A stretch of DNA of 64,000 bases. Origin: Datisca glomerata (Eukaryota > Streptophyta > Magnoliopsida > Cucurbitales > Datiscaceae). The DNA lies in the NCBI GenBank assembly GCA_003255025.1, contig QANY01002371.1:1860037-1924036 (forward strand). Reading direction: 5' to 3'. Within the stretch, counting starts at the first letter, position 1. Each line of letters begins with the position of its first letter. The notes below the pieces were generated by a model. It was given only the letters and a program-made list of their open reading frames with translations, was not told where the DNA came from and did no database searches. The translations under genes and the position numbers were made by a program. Shown here in pieces: positions 35,076 to 46,470 of the stretch.

Positions 35076-36947
35076 CTGAGTATGGGATATCCATGTCATG
35101 CCATTAATAACCGGTCATGTCCTTTTAGATCAATATCTCCTTTGAAGCATTTTGATTTCTCGGCTGACAGGAAGAACATTTTGCCAGCAGTTGTTGCTGC
35201 TTGGGAGATTGACGTTCATGGATCAGCGATGTTTATGTTAGTTAAGAACTTGCATAATACTAAAAAAGGCTCTTAAAGCCCTAAATGCCACTCATTTTAA
35301 TGACTTGTCAAGAAACGTGGTTGAAGCTAGAGATTTACTAACTGCTACTCAAAACGAGCTTCAGAGAGTTCCTTATAATGAGAGAGCCATGAACCTCGGA
35401 GGTCTAAGAAGTTTATTGAACTTTGAAATGCTAAGAAGAATTTTTGGAACAAAATCAAGAATTTATTTAGTGGCTGAAGTTGGGTGGTCAATGTACCAGT
35501 TTTTCCTTCAAGACTATGAGGAAAACTAGAATTAAACACATAATAGGGCATATTGAGGACACAAATGGTAATGTTGTCACTCATCTTGAGCAGATTGTAG
35601 ATCAATTTGTTAACCATGTCAAGAGTTTTCTTGGTACCTCAAGCCCAGGCAGAGCTCCTATTCCTAGTGATTTAATGGATAAGGTTGTCTCTCATGTTTT
35701 AATAGAATAGCAAAGACTTGCTCTTGTGGCCCCTATCACTGATCTAGAAGTGAAGGAGACTCTTTTCTCAATATGAAGGCACCTGAACCTGATGGATTCT
35801 CAGCAAGATTGTATAAGAAAACTTGGGTATAACTGAGAGGTGTTGTTAAGGCTGTCCTTGAATTCTTCCAGATTGGCAGGTTGTAAAAGCAGTTAGATGC
35901 AACAGCTCTTACCATAATTCCTAAGGGTCTTAATCCTTCCAAGCGGTAGCTGGTTTTAGACCCATTGCTTCTTAAAATTTGATCTATTATCAAAGATTAT
36001 ATTTCTCAGAATTAAGGGCGTCCTTTCTGATTTAATAAGTTTCAATCAGAACGCTTTTATTCTTGGAAGGCACATTGCAGATAATGTATTCTTGGCTCAT
36101 GAATCAGTAGAAGGGTAAAATTTGAAGTATAACTCTCCTAGACGTACTCTGAAACTAGACTAAACGTCTATGCTAGTTTAAGCTGGGATTTTGTGTGCTC
36201 TGTTTTATTTCACATGGGATTCCCTTATTTTGTGTGTGCCCTCTTAAACATAATAATTTGAATTATAACTACTCCTAGTTTCTCAATCAATGTGAATGGG
36301 GAGTTGCATGGATTTTTTACAGGAGCTAAAGGTTTGAGACAAAGGGATCCTATTTCACTTTATCTCTTTATAACTGTTATCGAGATTTTGACTTGTATAT
36401 TAAGGCACACAGCTGCTCTCCCAGATTTTCATACCATTGAAGGTGTAAGGATCTCAAAATTGTGAACATTTGTTTTGGTGACGATCTGCTTATTTTCTCC
36501 AAAGGTAATATAGCTTCTGTGGCTTTGATTAAGGATGTTCTTAGTCTTTTTCATTTGTCGTTACGTCTCCAGTTTAATCCTCAGAAAAAGCCAAGCTTAT
36601 TTTTTGGGGGTTTCATCTAAAGTTCGAAGTCAGATTTTGGACTTAATAGGCTTCCAACTTGGTCAGTTTCATGTTAAGTATTTGTGAGTACCACTTGTAA
36701 GCTCTAGGCTCTTAACTACTGATTGTTAGATTCTTGTTGAGAGAATCATTGATAGAGTGCAAGCATTGGAGGCTAAAAAATAGAGTGCAATTCTGTGGTT
36801 TTTGGCGACTATACCTAATGATTCAATTTGGGCTTTCTGGTGCAAGAAATTTATTTTAGGGAGAAATCTATAATGAAATGTTGTAGTGCCTTATAGAGCT
36901 TCATACAATTGGAAGAAAATGCAAATGGCGTGTTAGCACCATCTGCT
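35076..36947 (+). pseudogene. L1-type LINE: endonuclease-to-reverse-transcriptase relic
   Basis: Non-LTR retrotransposon protein in pieces. FRSISPLKHFDFSADRKN and VHGSAMFMLVKNLH (35100-35260) match the linker after the endonuclease in plant L1 elements. Then NEMLRR-like and FGTKSRIYLVAEVGW (35440-35485), NGNVVTHLEQIVDQFVNHVK (35565-35625), and the RT entry APEPDGFSARLYKKTW (35776-35823; usual SPGPDGFTxxFFKxxW). NQNAFILGRHIADNVFLAHE follows at about 36045-36105, then the catalytic box CFGDDLLIFSK at about 36472-36504, where the usual FADD has Ala changed to Gly, and VPLVSSRLLTTDC near 36690. Frames shift many times. The 5' part (endonuclease) and 3' end are missing; copia Z's LTR cuts it at 36947. 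Confidence 0.85.
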
Positions 36948-37365
36948 TGTTAGGAAATTCATTAAAACTAAAGTCGAGAGAAAACTTAATTTAACCAAGA
37001 TCATTTATGTCAAATCAGCAAGAGAATAAAAACTGAAACGTAAATTGATCTATGGAAACAAATATTTGTTGGTTATCGATATTATGATTCAATGAGGTTT
37101 TACTTATAGAAGAATTTATGTATTCTCAATGATGACGGGATGTCAAAGAGAATAAGAATAATAATCGTATTTATTGAATCAGGGACCATAACCCTAATAT
37201 ATAGAATTAGGTCTCTACACTTATTAAGTCCATACAATATAAGTACTCTAAGCCCAATGACATAAAACATTGGTACAATCACTTTAAATGGACTGAACTT
37301 TATGATAGTTTTTAACACACATTGAATGGCATATGTTAGCCCACGTGTTTAATTATTTTCCAACA
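36948..37365 (-). mobile_element. 3' LTR of copia Z (418 bp)
   Basis: Plus strand TGTTAGGAAATTC ... TTTTCCAACA, so on the element's strand it runs TGTTGGAAAA ... TTTCCTAACA with TG...CA ends. The internal neighbour reads GCCCAAGTGGGAGAC on the minus strand, a copia polypurine tract. It sits directly against LINE sequence. Confidence 0.85.
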
Positions 37366-40175
37366 GTCTCCCACTTGGGCCATATATGCTATCTTACAAA
37401 ATGTGCCACTTTATGAGCTCAAACCTTTGCTATCATGAACAAGCATTCTCGAACAATCTCGTCCATTAATCATATCAATATAGGATCAAAGCGATCTTCG
37501 TCACATGCATTACTAAATCCATTAATGGTCATGTATATCGATATAATCAAATGACATAGATCAAGTATGGATGTGTGTAGCATGGAAATTACATAGAATG
37601 TGATCTAAACATGCATATTTCCAACTGACCCAACTTTATTCTTTACTGAGATCATATTAAACAGATGAGAGTGAAAACATAAGTAAACTTGTTATTTCTA
37701 CAAAAAATTTCCATAAACATAAAATATGTCCAAAATGAAATAGTATTTAAATACAAACTCTTACTAAACTAGCATATCATCAAATAACATGACACTCATG
37801 TGAGCAGTATGCTCATGAAAGACCTTGGGTGGAAGTCCTTTAGTAAGTGAATTCGTAATCATAGAGTTTGTACATATATGCTCTATAGACACCTGACCAC
37901 TTTGAACTCTTTCTTTAACAAATAGAAACTTGATCTCTATATACTTTGACTTTGACGAGCTTCTATTATTGTTAGAATATAACATTGCAGACTTATTGTC
38001 ACAAAAAAAAATTTAATAGTCTTTTAATTCCATCCAAAATCCGCAGCCTCGTGATAAAGTTTCACAGCCAGAGAGTTAGAACATTCCTTGGCTTGATGGA
38101 AGTTGATTGGATCATTTTCCATCACTCCAAGGCATCTCATGTTCTTGTAGAAAGACTACAAAGTCATCTAAAATAGTCTTTCTCCTCTCTCTTATGGATC
38201 TCCTTAATGTTATTTGTTCTTGAGACTATTAAGTTTGATCTTTAGGAATTATTTCTTCATTTTGTGTGGGGAGTAATTCAACATCGTCTTGAAGTTCTGG
38301 ACTTACTATTTGATCAATGTCAATAATAAAAACTTGATCATTATCAAAAGCAATTGTGGGAATAGTAACGTATTCCTCCTCAAAGACAAAGTCTCTAACC
38401 TTAGTACTCCCCCAATCTCAATATCCTCAAACAACGTTGCAGTTCTCGTTTTAAAAATTGATTTACTTGTGAGATCATAAAACTTATAACCCATTGATCT
38501 CTCAAAGTATTCAATAAAGTAACAGCTAATAGTTCTACTATCCAAATTCTTTTCATTCGACCTATATAAGGAATTGCCTTAGCTGGACATGCCTAAATGT
38601 GAAAATGCTTTAAACCGGGTTTCTTACCCGTCCAAAGCTCATAAGGGGTTTTGGCTGCAGCCTTAATTGGCACTCTATTATGAATATAAGCTGCAGTCTT
38701 TAATTCTTCTCCCCAAAGAGATTCTGATAAGGTAGAGTTACAAATCATACTCCTAACCACGTCCTTAAATGTCTTGTTTTGTCTCTCAGTTACACCTTTC
38801 ATGCTAGGAGATCATGACATGGTGTATTGTGGGACTATTCCACATTCCTTTAGGAATTTAGCAAAGGGACATGGATGTTGTTAACATGATCCACCGTATC
38901 TTCCATAGTACTCACCACCACGGTCCGATCTGACATGTTGAGTTGGTTCTCAACCTCAGCTTTGTAAGCTTTGAACACGTTCAGTGACTGGGACTTCTCA
39001 TGAATGAGATACAGGTAGCCATAACATGAATAATCGTCTATGAATGAAATGAATTATTGTTGACCATTCCAAGAAGTCATAGGGAATGGTCCACAAATAT
39101 CTGTGTGAATCAGTTCTAAGACATATGAAACTCTATTGGCACCTAATCTATTTGTGTTTGTCTATTTTCCCTTTATACCATCAACACAGCCCTTGAAGCC
39201 TATGAAATCAAGGGAATCAAGAATTTCATCATACACAAACCTATCAATTCTACTTTTTGAAATACAACCTAAGCGCTTGTGCCATAATGAAGCGGAATTT
39301 TCAGTTGTTAATTTGTGTTTCATGCCACGTGAACTCACATGTAAGGTTTCAATAAATGAGGCAACTATATGAAGCATATATATGTTATCATATAAAGATA
39401 AAGAATCGGTACAAACAATATTTGAATTCAAAGACAGACTAAACTGACCGTTTCCAAATAAACAATAATAAACAAATTTGCCCAAAGCAAAAACAAAAAA
39501 AAAACAAATTCCATCTAAAGGACGGTACATATAAGTCTATTATAAATCTAAATAATATTCAGTCTTTAATAATAACCAAAAAATCCCTATAGCCTCAACC
39601 TCTACTGATTTTCCATTGCCTACACAAATGAATCGTTTAGCATCATTTGGCTTTCGATAGCTCGAGCAATCCTGCATTGACACACTTACCTGAATAGTAG
39701 CACCATAATCCATCCACTAAGTGTGTCTTAGCACTGAAGCTAAATTAATCTCGAACAAACAAGAGTGAGAAGTGTACCCTTCTTTGAATGTCAAGCGTGA
39801 TATTCAAGCAATCCTACATTGACACATTTATCTGAGTAGTAGCACCATAATCCATCCACTAAGTGTGTCTTAGCACTGAAGCTAAATTAATCTCGAACAA
39901 ACAAGAGTGAGAAGTGTACCCTTCTTTGAACGCCAAACGTGATATTTAGTACAATCCATTTTCATGTGTCAAGTATTCTTGCAAAAGTAATAGCCGTATT
40001 CTTCACCTTGTTTCTTTTGCTGTTTCTTTTGAACTGGACCACTTGCAACTTCCTTATCCCTTTTCCTTTTCTTGCTCATCATTAAAGGTACTTGCCAAGT
40101 GAGCATTTCGGTATTTTCTTGCTTCATCCTTTCTTCATCTTACATACAATGAGTAATAAGCTCATTCAGAGGCCA
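37366..40175 (-). pseudogene. Copia Z, 3' part: gag end, protease, integrase, RNase H (reverse transcriptase lost)
   Basis: Minus-strand order: gag end and zinc-knuckle region (YYFCKNT..HMKMDCTK, near 39960-40010), protease GATTQINVSM near 39690 (duplicated, see 39667-39950), GAG-pre-integrase SASLWHKRLGCISKSRIDRF near 39250, integrase core with GVTERQNKTFKDVVRSM and YELWTGKKPGLKHF (38593-38802), integrase end SRTISCYFIEYFERSMGYKF (about 38480-38540), then directly RNase H CDNKSAMLYSNNNRSSSKSK and LTKGLPPKVFHEH (37764-37999). The reverse-transcriptase domain between integrase and RNase H is essentially absent, so this copy could not replicate on its own. Confidence 0.85.
39667..39950 (-). repeat. 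142-bp tandem duplication inside copia Z
   Basis: 39667-39808 and 39809-39950 are nearly identical (shared CATCCACTAAGTGTGTCTTA and CTCGAACAAACAAGAGTGAG). The unit spans the protease active-site region. 142 is not a multiple of three, so the second copy shifts the frame. Confidence 0.9.
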
Positions 40176-40184
40176 TTTGTCCTT
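40176..40184. repeat. Left 9-bp target-site duplication of the MULE (TTTGTCCTT)
   Basis: Identical to 42810-42818. Nine base pairs is the size typical of Mutator-like elements. Removing the insert and one copy restores a continuous copia Z gag reading. Confidence 0.9.
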
Positions 40185-40390
40185 GGGTTTTTAGGATAAA
40201 TATACATTTTTATTTGCCTTAAGGATTTTTATACCCCTTTTTGAAAATAAAGAATTTTATACCCCTACCCACCAACTTGTAATCTCTCTCTTCCCTCATT
40301 ATTTTTTTCATTCTCAATGCACATGTCAAATCAATTTAATAATATTTTATTCTACTTCTACTTCTTTATTTTTCCAACGAAGTTTTTTCT

Positions 40391-42370
40391 TCTACTTAAA
40401 AGGTTCAAGTAATTTTTTATGACTACTTAAACCCTTCAAGTAATTATTTTTTTTGTCAATCAATACTCATACATCAGGTGACTACTTGAAGGGTTCAAGT
40501 AGTTATTTATGACTATTTGAAGGGTTCTTTTAGTTTTTTTTGTCAGTCAATTACCTATAAACCAAGTGACTACTTCAAGGGTTCAAGTAGTTGTTTATGA
40601 CTACTTGAAGGATTCTAGTAGTTATTTTTTGTCACTCAATTACTCATACACCAGGTGACTACTTCAAGTAGTTGTTTATGACTACTTGAACCCTTCAAGT
40701 AGTTATTTTTTATTTGATCAGTTAACAACCCAAACACTAGTAGCTACTTGAAGGTATCAAGTCATAATTTTACACTACTTGAATCCTTCAAGTATTTTTT
40801 TCTCTTGAAGTCTAATGTTCAGTAAGCAAATCACTACTTGAGGGCTCAAGTCTTAAGCTTTTACTACTTGAACCTTTCAAGTAATATTTTTTCTCTTGAA
40901 ATTTATTGTCCAGTAAGCTCGTCACTCACTACTTGAAGGGTTCAAGTAGTAATTTTATACTACTTGAATCTTTCAAGTGATTTTTTTCTCTTGAAGTTTA
41001 TTATCCAGTAAGCAAAAATTACTTGAAGGGTTAAAGTAATAGGTTTTTAATACTTGAACCTTTCAAGTAGTGATGAGTTTACTGGACAATAAATTTAAGG
41101 AGAAAAAAAATTACTCGAAGGGTTCAAGTAGTATAAAATTACTACTTGATGAAGTGGAAGTCTCAACAAAACCCTAACAATACCAAAAATTGTTGAGTCA
41201 CGCACGATTTCCAACAATTGATCTTCCAAAACTTATTGAATCCTATGAAAAACCCAAAACTACGATCAAAACAACTTTTGAGCCTTTAAAGGTACTTAAA
41301 ACAGTGTTTTCTAGACCTAAAACTGGGCTGCGATTGTTAAACCCGGTCGCACATCTTACGAGCCATGTGTATCCACCCGAGTCAAAAGTTATGCTCTCTG
41401 AAATTTAACATGCACGTTCCACGATCCATTTATTTCAAAAATAAGTTGCACTGTCTGCATCACTACTTGAACCCTTCAAGTAGTGACGAGCTTACTGGAC
41501 AACAAACTTCAAGAGAAAAAAATTATTTGCAGGGTTCAAGTAGTAAAAATGACTACTTGAACCCTTCAAGTAGTCACATGCTCACTGAAAAATTGATTGC
41601 AGGAATCAAACTGACTACTTGAAGGGTTCAAGTAGTTGAATCTAACTACTTGAACCCTTCAAGTAATATATTTTGAAACTTCTAGAATTAAACTCACTAC
41701 TTGAAAGATTCAAGTAGTCAGATACAACTACTTGCCCTTCAAGTAATGTTTTTTTTTCAGAATCAAACTCATTACTAAAGGGTTCAAGTAGTCAGATACA
41801 ACTACTTGAACTCTTCAAGTAATATCTTTTTTTACTTTCAGAATCAAACTCACTACTTGAAGGGTTCAAGTAATCAGATACAACTACTTGAACCCTTCAA
41901 GTAATATTGTTTTTATTTTCAGAATCAAAATCACTACTTGAAGGGTTCAAGTAGTTGTATCTGACTACTTGAACCATTCAAGTAATATTTGTTTTACTTT
42001 CAGAATCAAAACCACTACTTGAAGGGTTCAAGTAGTCAGATACAACTACTTGAACCCTTCAAGTAATATTTATTTTACTTTCAGAATCAAAGCCACTACT
42101 TGAAGGGTTCAAGTAGTCAGATACAACTACTTGAATCCTTCAAGTAGTGACTTTTTTTTACTTTCAGAATCAAAATCATTACTTAAAGGGTTAAAGTAGT
42201 CAAATACAACTACTTGAACCCTTCAAGTAGTGATTTTTCTTACTTTCAGAATCAAAATCACTATTTGAAGGATTCAAGTAGTCAGATACAACTACTTGAA
42301 CTCTTCTAAGTAATATTTTATTTTACTTCTAGAATCAAACTCACTACTTGAAGGGTTCAAGTAGTTATTT
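40391..42370. repeat. Array of short palindromes (ACTACTTGAA - GGG - TTCAAGTAGT), copy B
   Basis: Some forty copies, in GGG or CCC orientation, with spacers. From about 41690 to 42370 they are arranged in a higher-order unit of about 81 bp: CAGAATCAAA(A/C)TCACTA, a palindrome, TCAGATACAA, a second palindrome, AATATT, a T-rich tract. This repeats about eight times. Confidence 0.9.
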
Positions 42371-42423
42371 TTTATGACAACAGTAAATCATAGACCACTT
42401 GACTGAAAAAGGATGGGTCACAA

Positions 42424-42600
42424 GGTTTCGAAGAAGTAAAAGAAGGATAAAAGAAGAAGAAAATGAAGATAAAGAAGAAGCGGCAGAAGAAGAATAAAAT
42501 AAGAAGAAGATGAAGATAGAGAAGAAGAAGAAGAAGAAGAAGAGATGAAGAAGAAGAAGACGACGCTTTTGTTGAATAAGAAGAGAGAAGAAGCTTGAAA
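42424..42600. repeat. GAA-rich trinucleotide tract
   Basis: Imperfect (GAA)n with interspersed ATGAAGATA, inside the MULE near its right end. Confidence 0.9.
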
Positions 42601-42809
42601 GGAGAGCTAAGAGTGGGGAGTGGGTATTTATCAACCATAATTGATTTGATCTTTGCATGGGGAAGGACTAAGGAAATTTTGAGAAAAGAGAGAGTTGACA
42701 TGATTGATATTGATAATGGTGGGCCATGAGTATAAAACTCTTAGTTGATGAAAATGAGTATAAAAATCCTAACAAAAAATGTAAAGGGGTATATTTAAGT
42801 AAATAACCC

Positions 42810-42818
42810 TTTGTCCTT
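42810..42818. repeat. Right 9-bp target-site duplication of the MULE
   Basis: TTTGTCCTT, identical to 40176-40184. Confidence 0.9.
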
Positions 42819-43350
42819 TTGGTTGTTATAACTGACTTTAAATTGACTGAATTGTGTAGGAAGCGAAATCAAAACTAAATACAGGAGTAAATCCTCTGAA
42901 AACTCAAGCTTTAGTGTGTTTAGTTTAGAAGCAAGATGAGACATCTCCTTGATGTACAACTTTATATTTCCATTTCGTTTAAATTTCATTGAAATCAAGT
43001 TTGCCAAAAGCGTACTTGTTTCAGCCTTATAGTTTTTACCAAAACAATTTTCAATTTCCTCAAGGAATTCTTTGGGAGTAGTAACCTTTTCAGGCACAGC
43101 GCCCCTGCTTATGAAATTCCACACTTAATAATCATAAGACTCATGTGATTTCAACGATCCCACCTCTCAAATGATCTTTTAGCTGCAACGAAACTTTTAT
43201 CTGTAAGGTCAGCAGGCCGTTCAATCCTTAGCGCAAGGCTAGATCCATGCACTCGAGAATGATCATTACATTCTCTTTCCAATCCTTGAAGTTAGTCCCA
43301 TTTAGCGTTAGGATAGAATTAATATTGACAAATATAGTAGAAGCATATGT
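42819..43350 (-). pseudogene. Copia Z, 5' part: gag
   Basis: Minus-strand frames read ILTLNGTNFKDWKENVM near 43270-43320 (gag N-terminal region), then a frame at 42795-43124 with TPKEFLEEIENCFGKNYKAE, ILANLI-type text and LYIKEMSHLASKLNTLKLEF, and YNNQKDK at the MULE junction. It continues across the MULE as WPLNELITHC at about 40145-40180. This is the UBN2-type gag of plant copia elements. One or more frameshifts and stops are present. Confidence 0.8.
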
Positions 43351-43904
43351 TTTAACTAAACAGAGAACGAAATAAACAAAACAACATGTTCACATAAGAA
43401 TCTATATTTAAACAATAAACAAATTCAAATATTAGTGGGACACATCATATTACCTAGCACAACATTAATATCTAGTCTTTGGACATAGATAATAATGTGA
43501 GTGGCACCCTTAGTGTAGTAATCAAATACTGACAATAAATCTGATCAAACAATAAGTCTATCTTTAGACCGACTAATTGTTCACATGGAACACTTTATAA
43601 TTGTCACATATTTATTACCACAAGTATGCATGTAAATCGGCTAAATATTGAACTTTCTTTAGACCTGTCAATATCCACATGGACTACATTCACACAACCA
43701 TCTTAATATTTAAAATAAATTAATCTCCACAAGAGATGTTATTTCAAAGTAACATGTGTTGCAGTGAATTTATTTTATAATATCAAGCCTCCAAAGAAAT
43801 AACAATGCCAAATTTTGAATTTGATTGAAATAAAAATGTCTTAATTAAATTGAATCAATTAAAACAATTTAAAAAATAATAATAAATTTTTAAAATTGTA
43901 ACAG
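43351..43904. other. Probable copia Z leader; no gene
   Basis: Non-coding, with wording such as ATCTAGTCTTTGGACATAGA and GTGGCACCCTTAGTGTAGTA, plausible for the long leader between 5' LTR and gag. I could not find the 5' LTR or primer-binding site. Confidence 0.35.
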
Positions 43905-44110
43905 TGCTACAGTACCGTACCCGTGAAGCATGCGATAATTCTCCTTTTTCTGTGATACCGAAAAGCAAGGAATAATTTTCTGTACTGGTACGGTACGAAA
44001 AGCATGGAGTAATTCCCTGTATCCGTACGGTACTGCGAAGTAGGAAAAATTTCTTGTTCTGGTACGGTACCGTGACGCAGGCTATAAGGTACCGTGATAT
44101 AGGGAATAAC
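43905..44110. repeat. Degenerate tandem repeat with GGTACGGTACC motifs
   Basis: Four to five imperfect units of about 35-60 bp, each with a (G)GTACGGTAC core, GAAGCATGCG or GAAAAGCAAGG, then AATAATTYTCTGT. The core GGTACGGTACC is palindromic-like. Confidence 0.65.
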
Positions 44111-44439
44111 GTCCTTTTGCCTTAGAAATGATTCCTATTGCAGAAAAACGTTCCCTGCCCCCTGTTCGCTATTACACCTTTTCACAATTTCAGTTTTTCT
44201 CGCTTGACAAAGTCAGGATTTGGGTTCGTCACTGGCTCATGCCCTATTTGCAATATATATATTGGCATGTGTAAATAATAATAACAGTCAGATTTTCATT
44301 GCAAATAAAGTCTAATTTAGATACTAAGACGCAAAATCATCTATCCTAATTCTCATTGACTTGGTGCAAAGAGAATAATAATTACAACAATCAAAATTTC
44401 TTATAAACAAAGTCTATAATGATGTCTTTTTTGATAATA

Positions 44440-44695
44440 ATCAAGCATCCCGTATTATGCATGTAACTCGTCCCATGATATAATTCATTCATAACTTTTT
44501 TTATGTGAAGGTATAGAACGATATATATAATCATGAAACAATAATTTCAGTCAAATGGAGTAAATCAAGTTATTTGTAAAAATGAGATTCGGTTAATATT
44601 TCTTTCATTTAGTTGTAAGACAGTCTTGTAATCCATCATACCTAAAATAATTAGTTAAAGAAATATTGGATTAATTTTAGGCTTATAATTAAGCA
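44440..44695 (+). repeat. Dispersed repeat R, copy 1
   Basis: Matches 49370-49620: AATCAAGCATC, GTCAAATGGAGTAAAT, TTTCATTTAGTTGTAAGACA, AGTCTTGTAATCCATC, ACCTAAAATAATTAGTT. Non-coding. Confidence 0.8.
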
Positions 44696-44768
44696 GAGAA
44701 TTGAGAGATTACTGATTAAGTCTCAGGAAGGAATAAGGGACAGTCACAGATAAATCAGTGAACCACGG

Positions 44769-45690
44769 GTAGTGGCGGATCAATAATTTTAGTTTAGGGG
44801 GTCTCATTAGAAATAAGAATATAAGGCTAAGTCTAGTCATTTTTAAAAAAAATTATGTTTGAATGGTGTTTCAAGTTTATTCTTAGAATTAATATTTTTA
44901 CAAAATCAAATCAAATCAAATCAACAACCAACAAAACCCTATATTTTTCAACTCATATAACTACATTGGCTCATCTATTATCTGTATTTTATTAAATATT
45001 TTTTACTTAATTTGTCTAAATACTAATAATTTGAAAATGTCAAAAATAACATTTCCTATCAAATCCTATAATGGATCATATAAGTTAATCAAAATGTCAA
45101 AATAAGTTATACGTTTAAATTAACATCCAAGCTTTTAACTTTTTTAGACATACTTATTTGATTTTAGAGTACTAAGAATGCATATTTGACTATCTCGCTT
45201 TGATTAATATTTATCAAATGGAACAATAAAAATTGTGTACTTGAAAGTAAAAAATAAGTAAAAAAAATTGTAGAATGAAACAAAAATAACCAGCAAAAAG
45301 TAATCAAACATATAGGAAAAATAAAAATTAAATACTATTAGAACTAGACATTTATTAAAAGAAATCACCTAAACAATAAAAATGAGTGAGGCCTAAAAAT
45401 AAATTAAAGAAAATTCAATGTCAAAGTTGACATGAAACATAAATAAAACAACAAAAAGTAAGGTGTGGTGATAGTAAGATTTGAACTCAAGACATTTCCT
45501 TAAGAGAAAAAAGACAATTACAAATGAGCTATGTCATTATTCATAAGAGCACACTATAAATTAAATATATATATATATATATATATATCATACAAAAATA
45601 ATTGCTAGCAAAATAAAAAAAATACCAAAATCGATGGGTCAGAGGGGCATGTGCCCTCCCCGAGCCTAGTATAAATCCACTCCTATATAA
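44769..45690. mobile_element. Non-autonomous DNA element, hAT-like ends, copy 1
   Basis: Begins AGTGGCGGATCAATAATTTT and ends GAGCCTAGTATAAATCCACTCC. The sister at 53747 begins CAGTGGCGGATCAAG, and the one ending at 47633 closes with AAATCCGCCATTG, so the ends are inverted repeats of CAGTGGCGGAT type, a common plant hAT-like terminus. No transposase. The superfamily is inferred from the ends only, and I found no clean 8-bp target duplication. Confidence 0.55.
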
Positions 45691-46470
45691 ATTCATGTGT
45701 TTCTGCGTGAGTATGAAAGGGGTGTTTAGCCAGTGGCATCTTGTAATTATCTGATTTTTAACCAGTGACACTACTATTAGCTACAAACAAAGGTGGTTAC
45801 TTCAGCAAGAGACTCTTTAGTTTATGTAAGACAATGGTGTAAACTACTTTGACTTCAACCGATTCTTCTTCATCGAGAAGTTTGGTGTAATCCTCTACTT
45901 CAAATATTTTCGTTTAAAAAAATATAAAATTCATGAACTGTAGTTTGGTATTTGATTATAAATTGACAATCAAGTTTGATTTGATTGTAAATTTGATGAA
46001 TTTTAGTTTTATTGATTATCAAATTGATGAATTTTAGTGTTATTCAAATATTTCGATAAACTTTGATTTGATTCGACTATAATTTGATCAATTATAGTAT
46101 TGGGTATTCAATGGATGATTCAATTTGGTTTGGCGATTAAAGTGAAGAATTTTAACTTTGTTTGATTGTAAAATTGATAATTTAATTAATAGTTATTCAG
46201 TTGTAAAATTGATTATTTCATTTGGTTTGTTGTAAAATTGATGAATTTTAGTCGATTATATATAAAATTGACGTTTCAATTTAATTCAGTTATAAAATAA
46301 ATTAATTCCATTCCCTTTTGTATGTAAAATTGATGGATGCAAATTTTAGTTTTACTATTCAATTCATGATTTAGTTTAAGTTAGAGTAAAAATTATAAAA
46401 TCGATGGAATTACACTGATAATCATAAGTGAAAAGTAAAATTACATCATAGTTCTAATTATATATTGTTG
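45691..46470 (+). repeat. Repeat block shared with 61585-62365
   Basis: Contains GTGTTTAGCCAGTGGCATC, a tract ending TCATCGAGAAGTTTGGTGTA, then an AT-rich degenerate repeat of TTGATTRTAAAATTGATGAA words. The same order closes the 1.57-kb array at 61585-62365. Non-coding. Confidence 0.8.

Larger units (their letters stand above)
40185..42809. mobile_element. Complete non-autonomous Mutator-like element (MULE) with palindrome array, 2,625 bp
   Basis: Terminal inverted repeats of roughly 100 bp: the left reads GGGTTTTTAGGATAAATATAC ... AAGGATTTTTATACCCCTTT ... TTATACCCCTACCCACCA; the right, on the other strand, reads GGGTTATTTACTTAAATATAC ... TAGGATTTTTATACTCATTT ... TTATACTCATGGCCCACCA. A perfect 9-bp target duplication flanks it. 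No MURA transposase frame is present. The inside holds a palindrome array (40391-42370), a unique block at 41140-41490 shared with copy A, and a GAA-rich tract (42424-42600). Frames over that tract (42365-42701, minus) are low-complexity Ser/Leu/Phe and not credible proteins. The insertion splits copia Z gag, so the MULE is younger than copia Z. Confidence 0.9.

Noticed and set aside
30297..42370. Palindrome arrays as a CRISPR-like locus
   Set aside because: Repeats are palindromes in both orientations with irregular, non-unique spacers, they lie inside plant transposons, and there are no cas genes. CRISPR does not occur in plant nuclear DNA.
42365..42701. Two overlapping minus-strand frames of about 100 codons
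   Set aside because: They are the complement of the GAA-rich tract, read as Ser/Leu/Phe runs in two frames at once, which is the mark of simple sequence.
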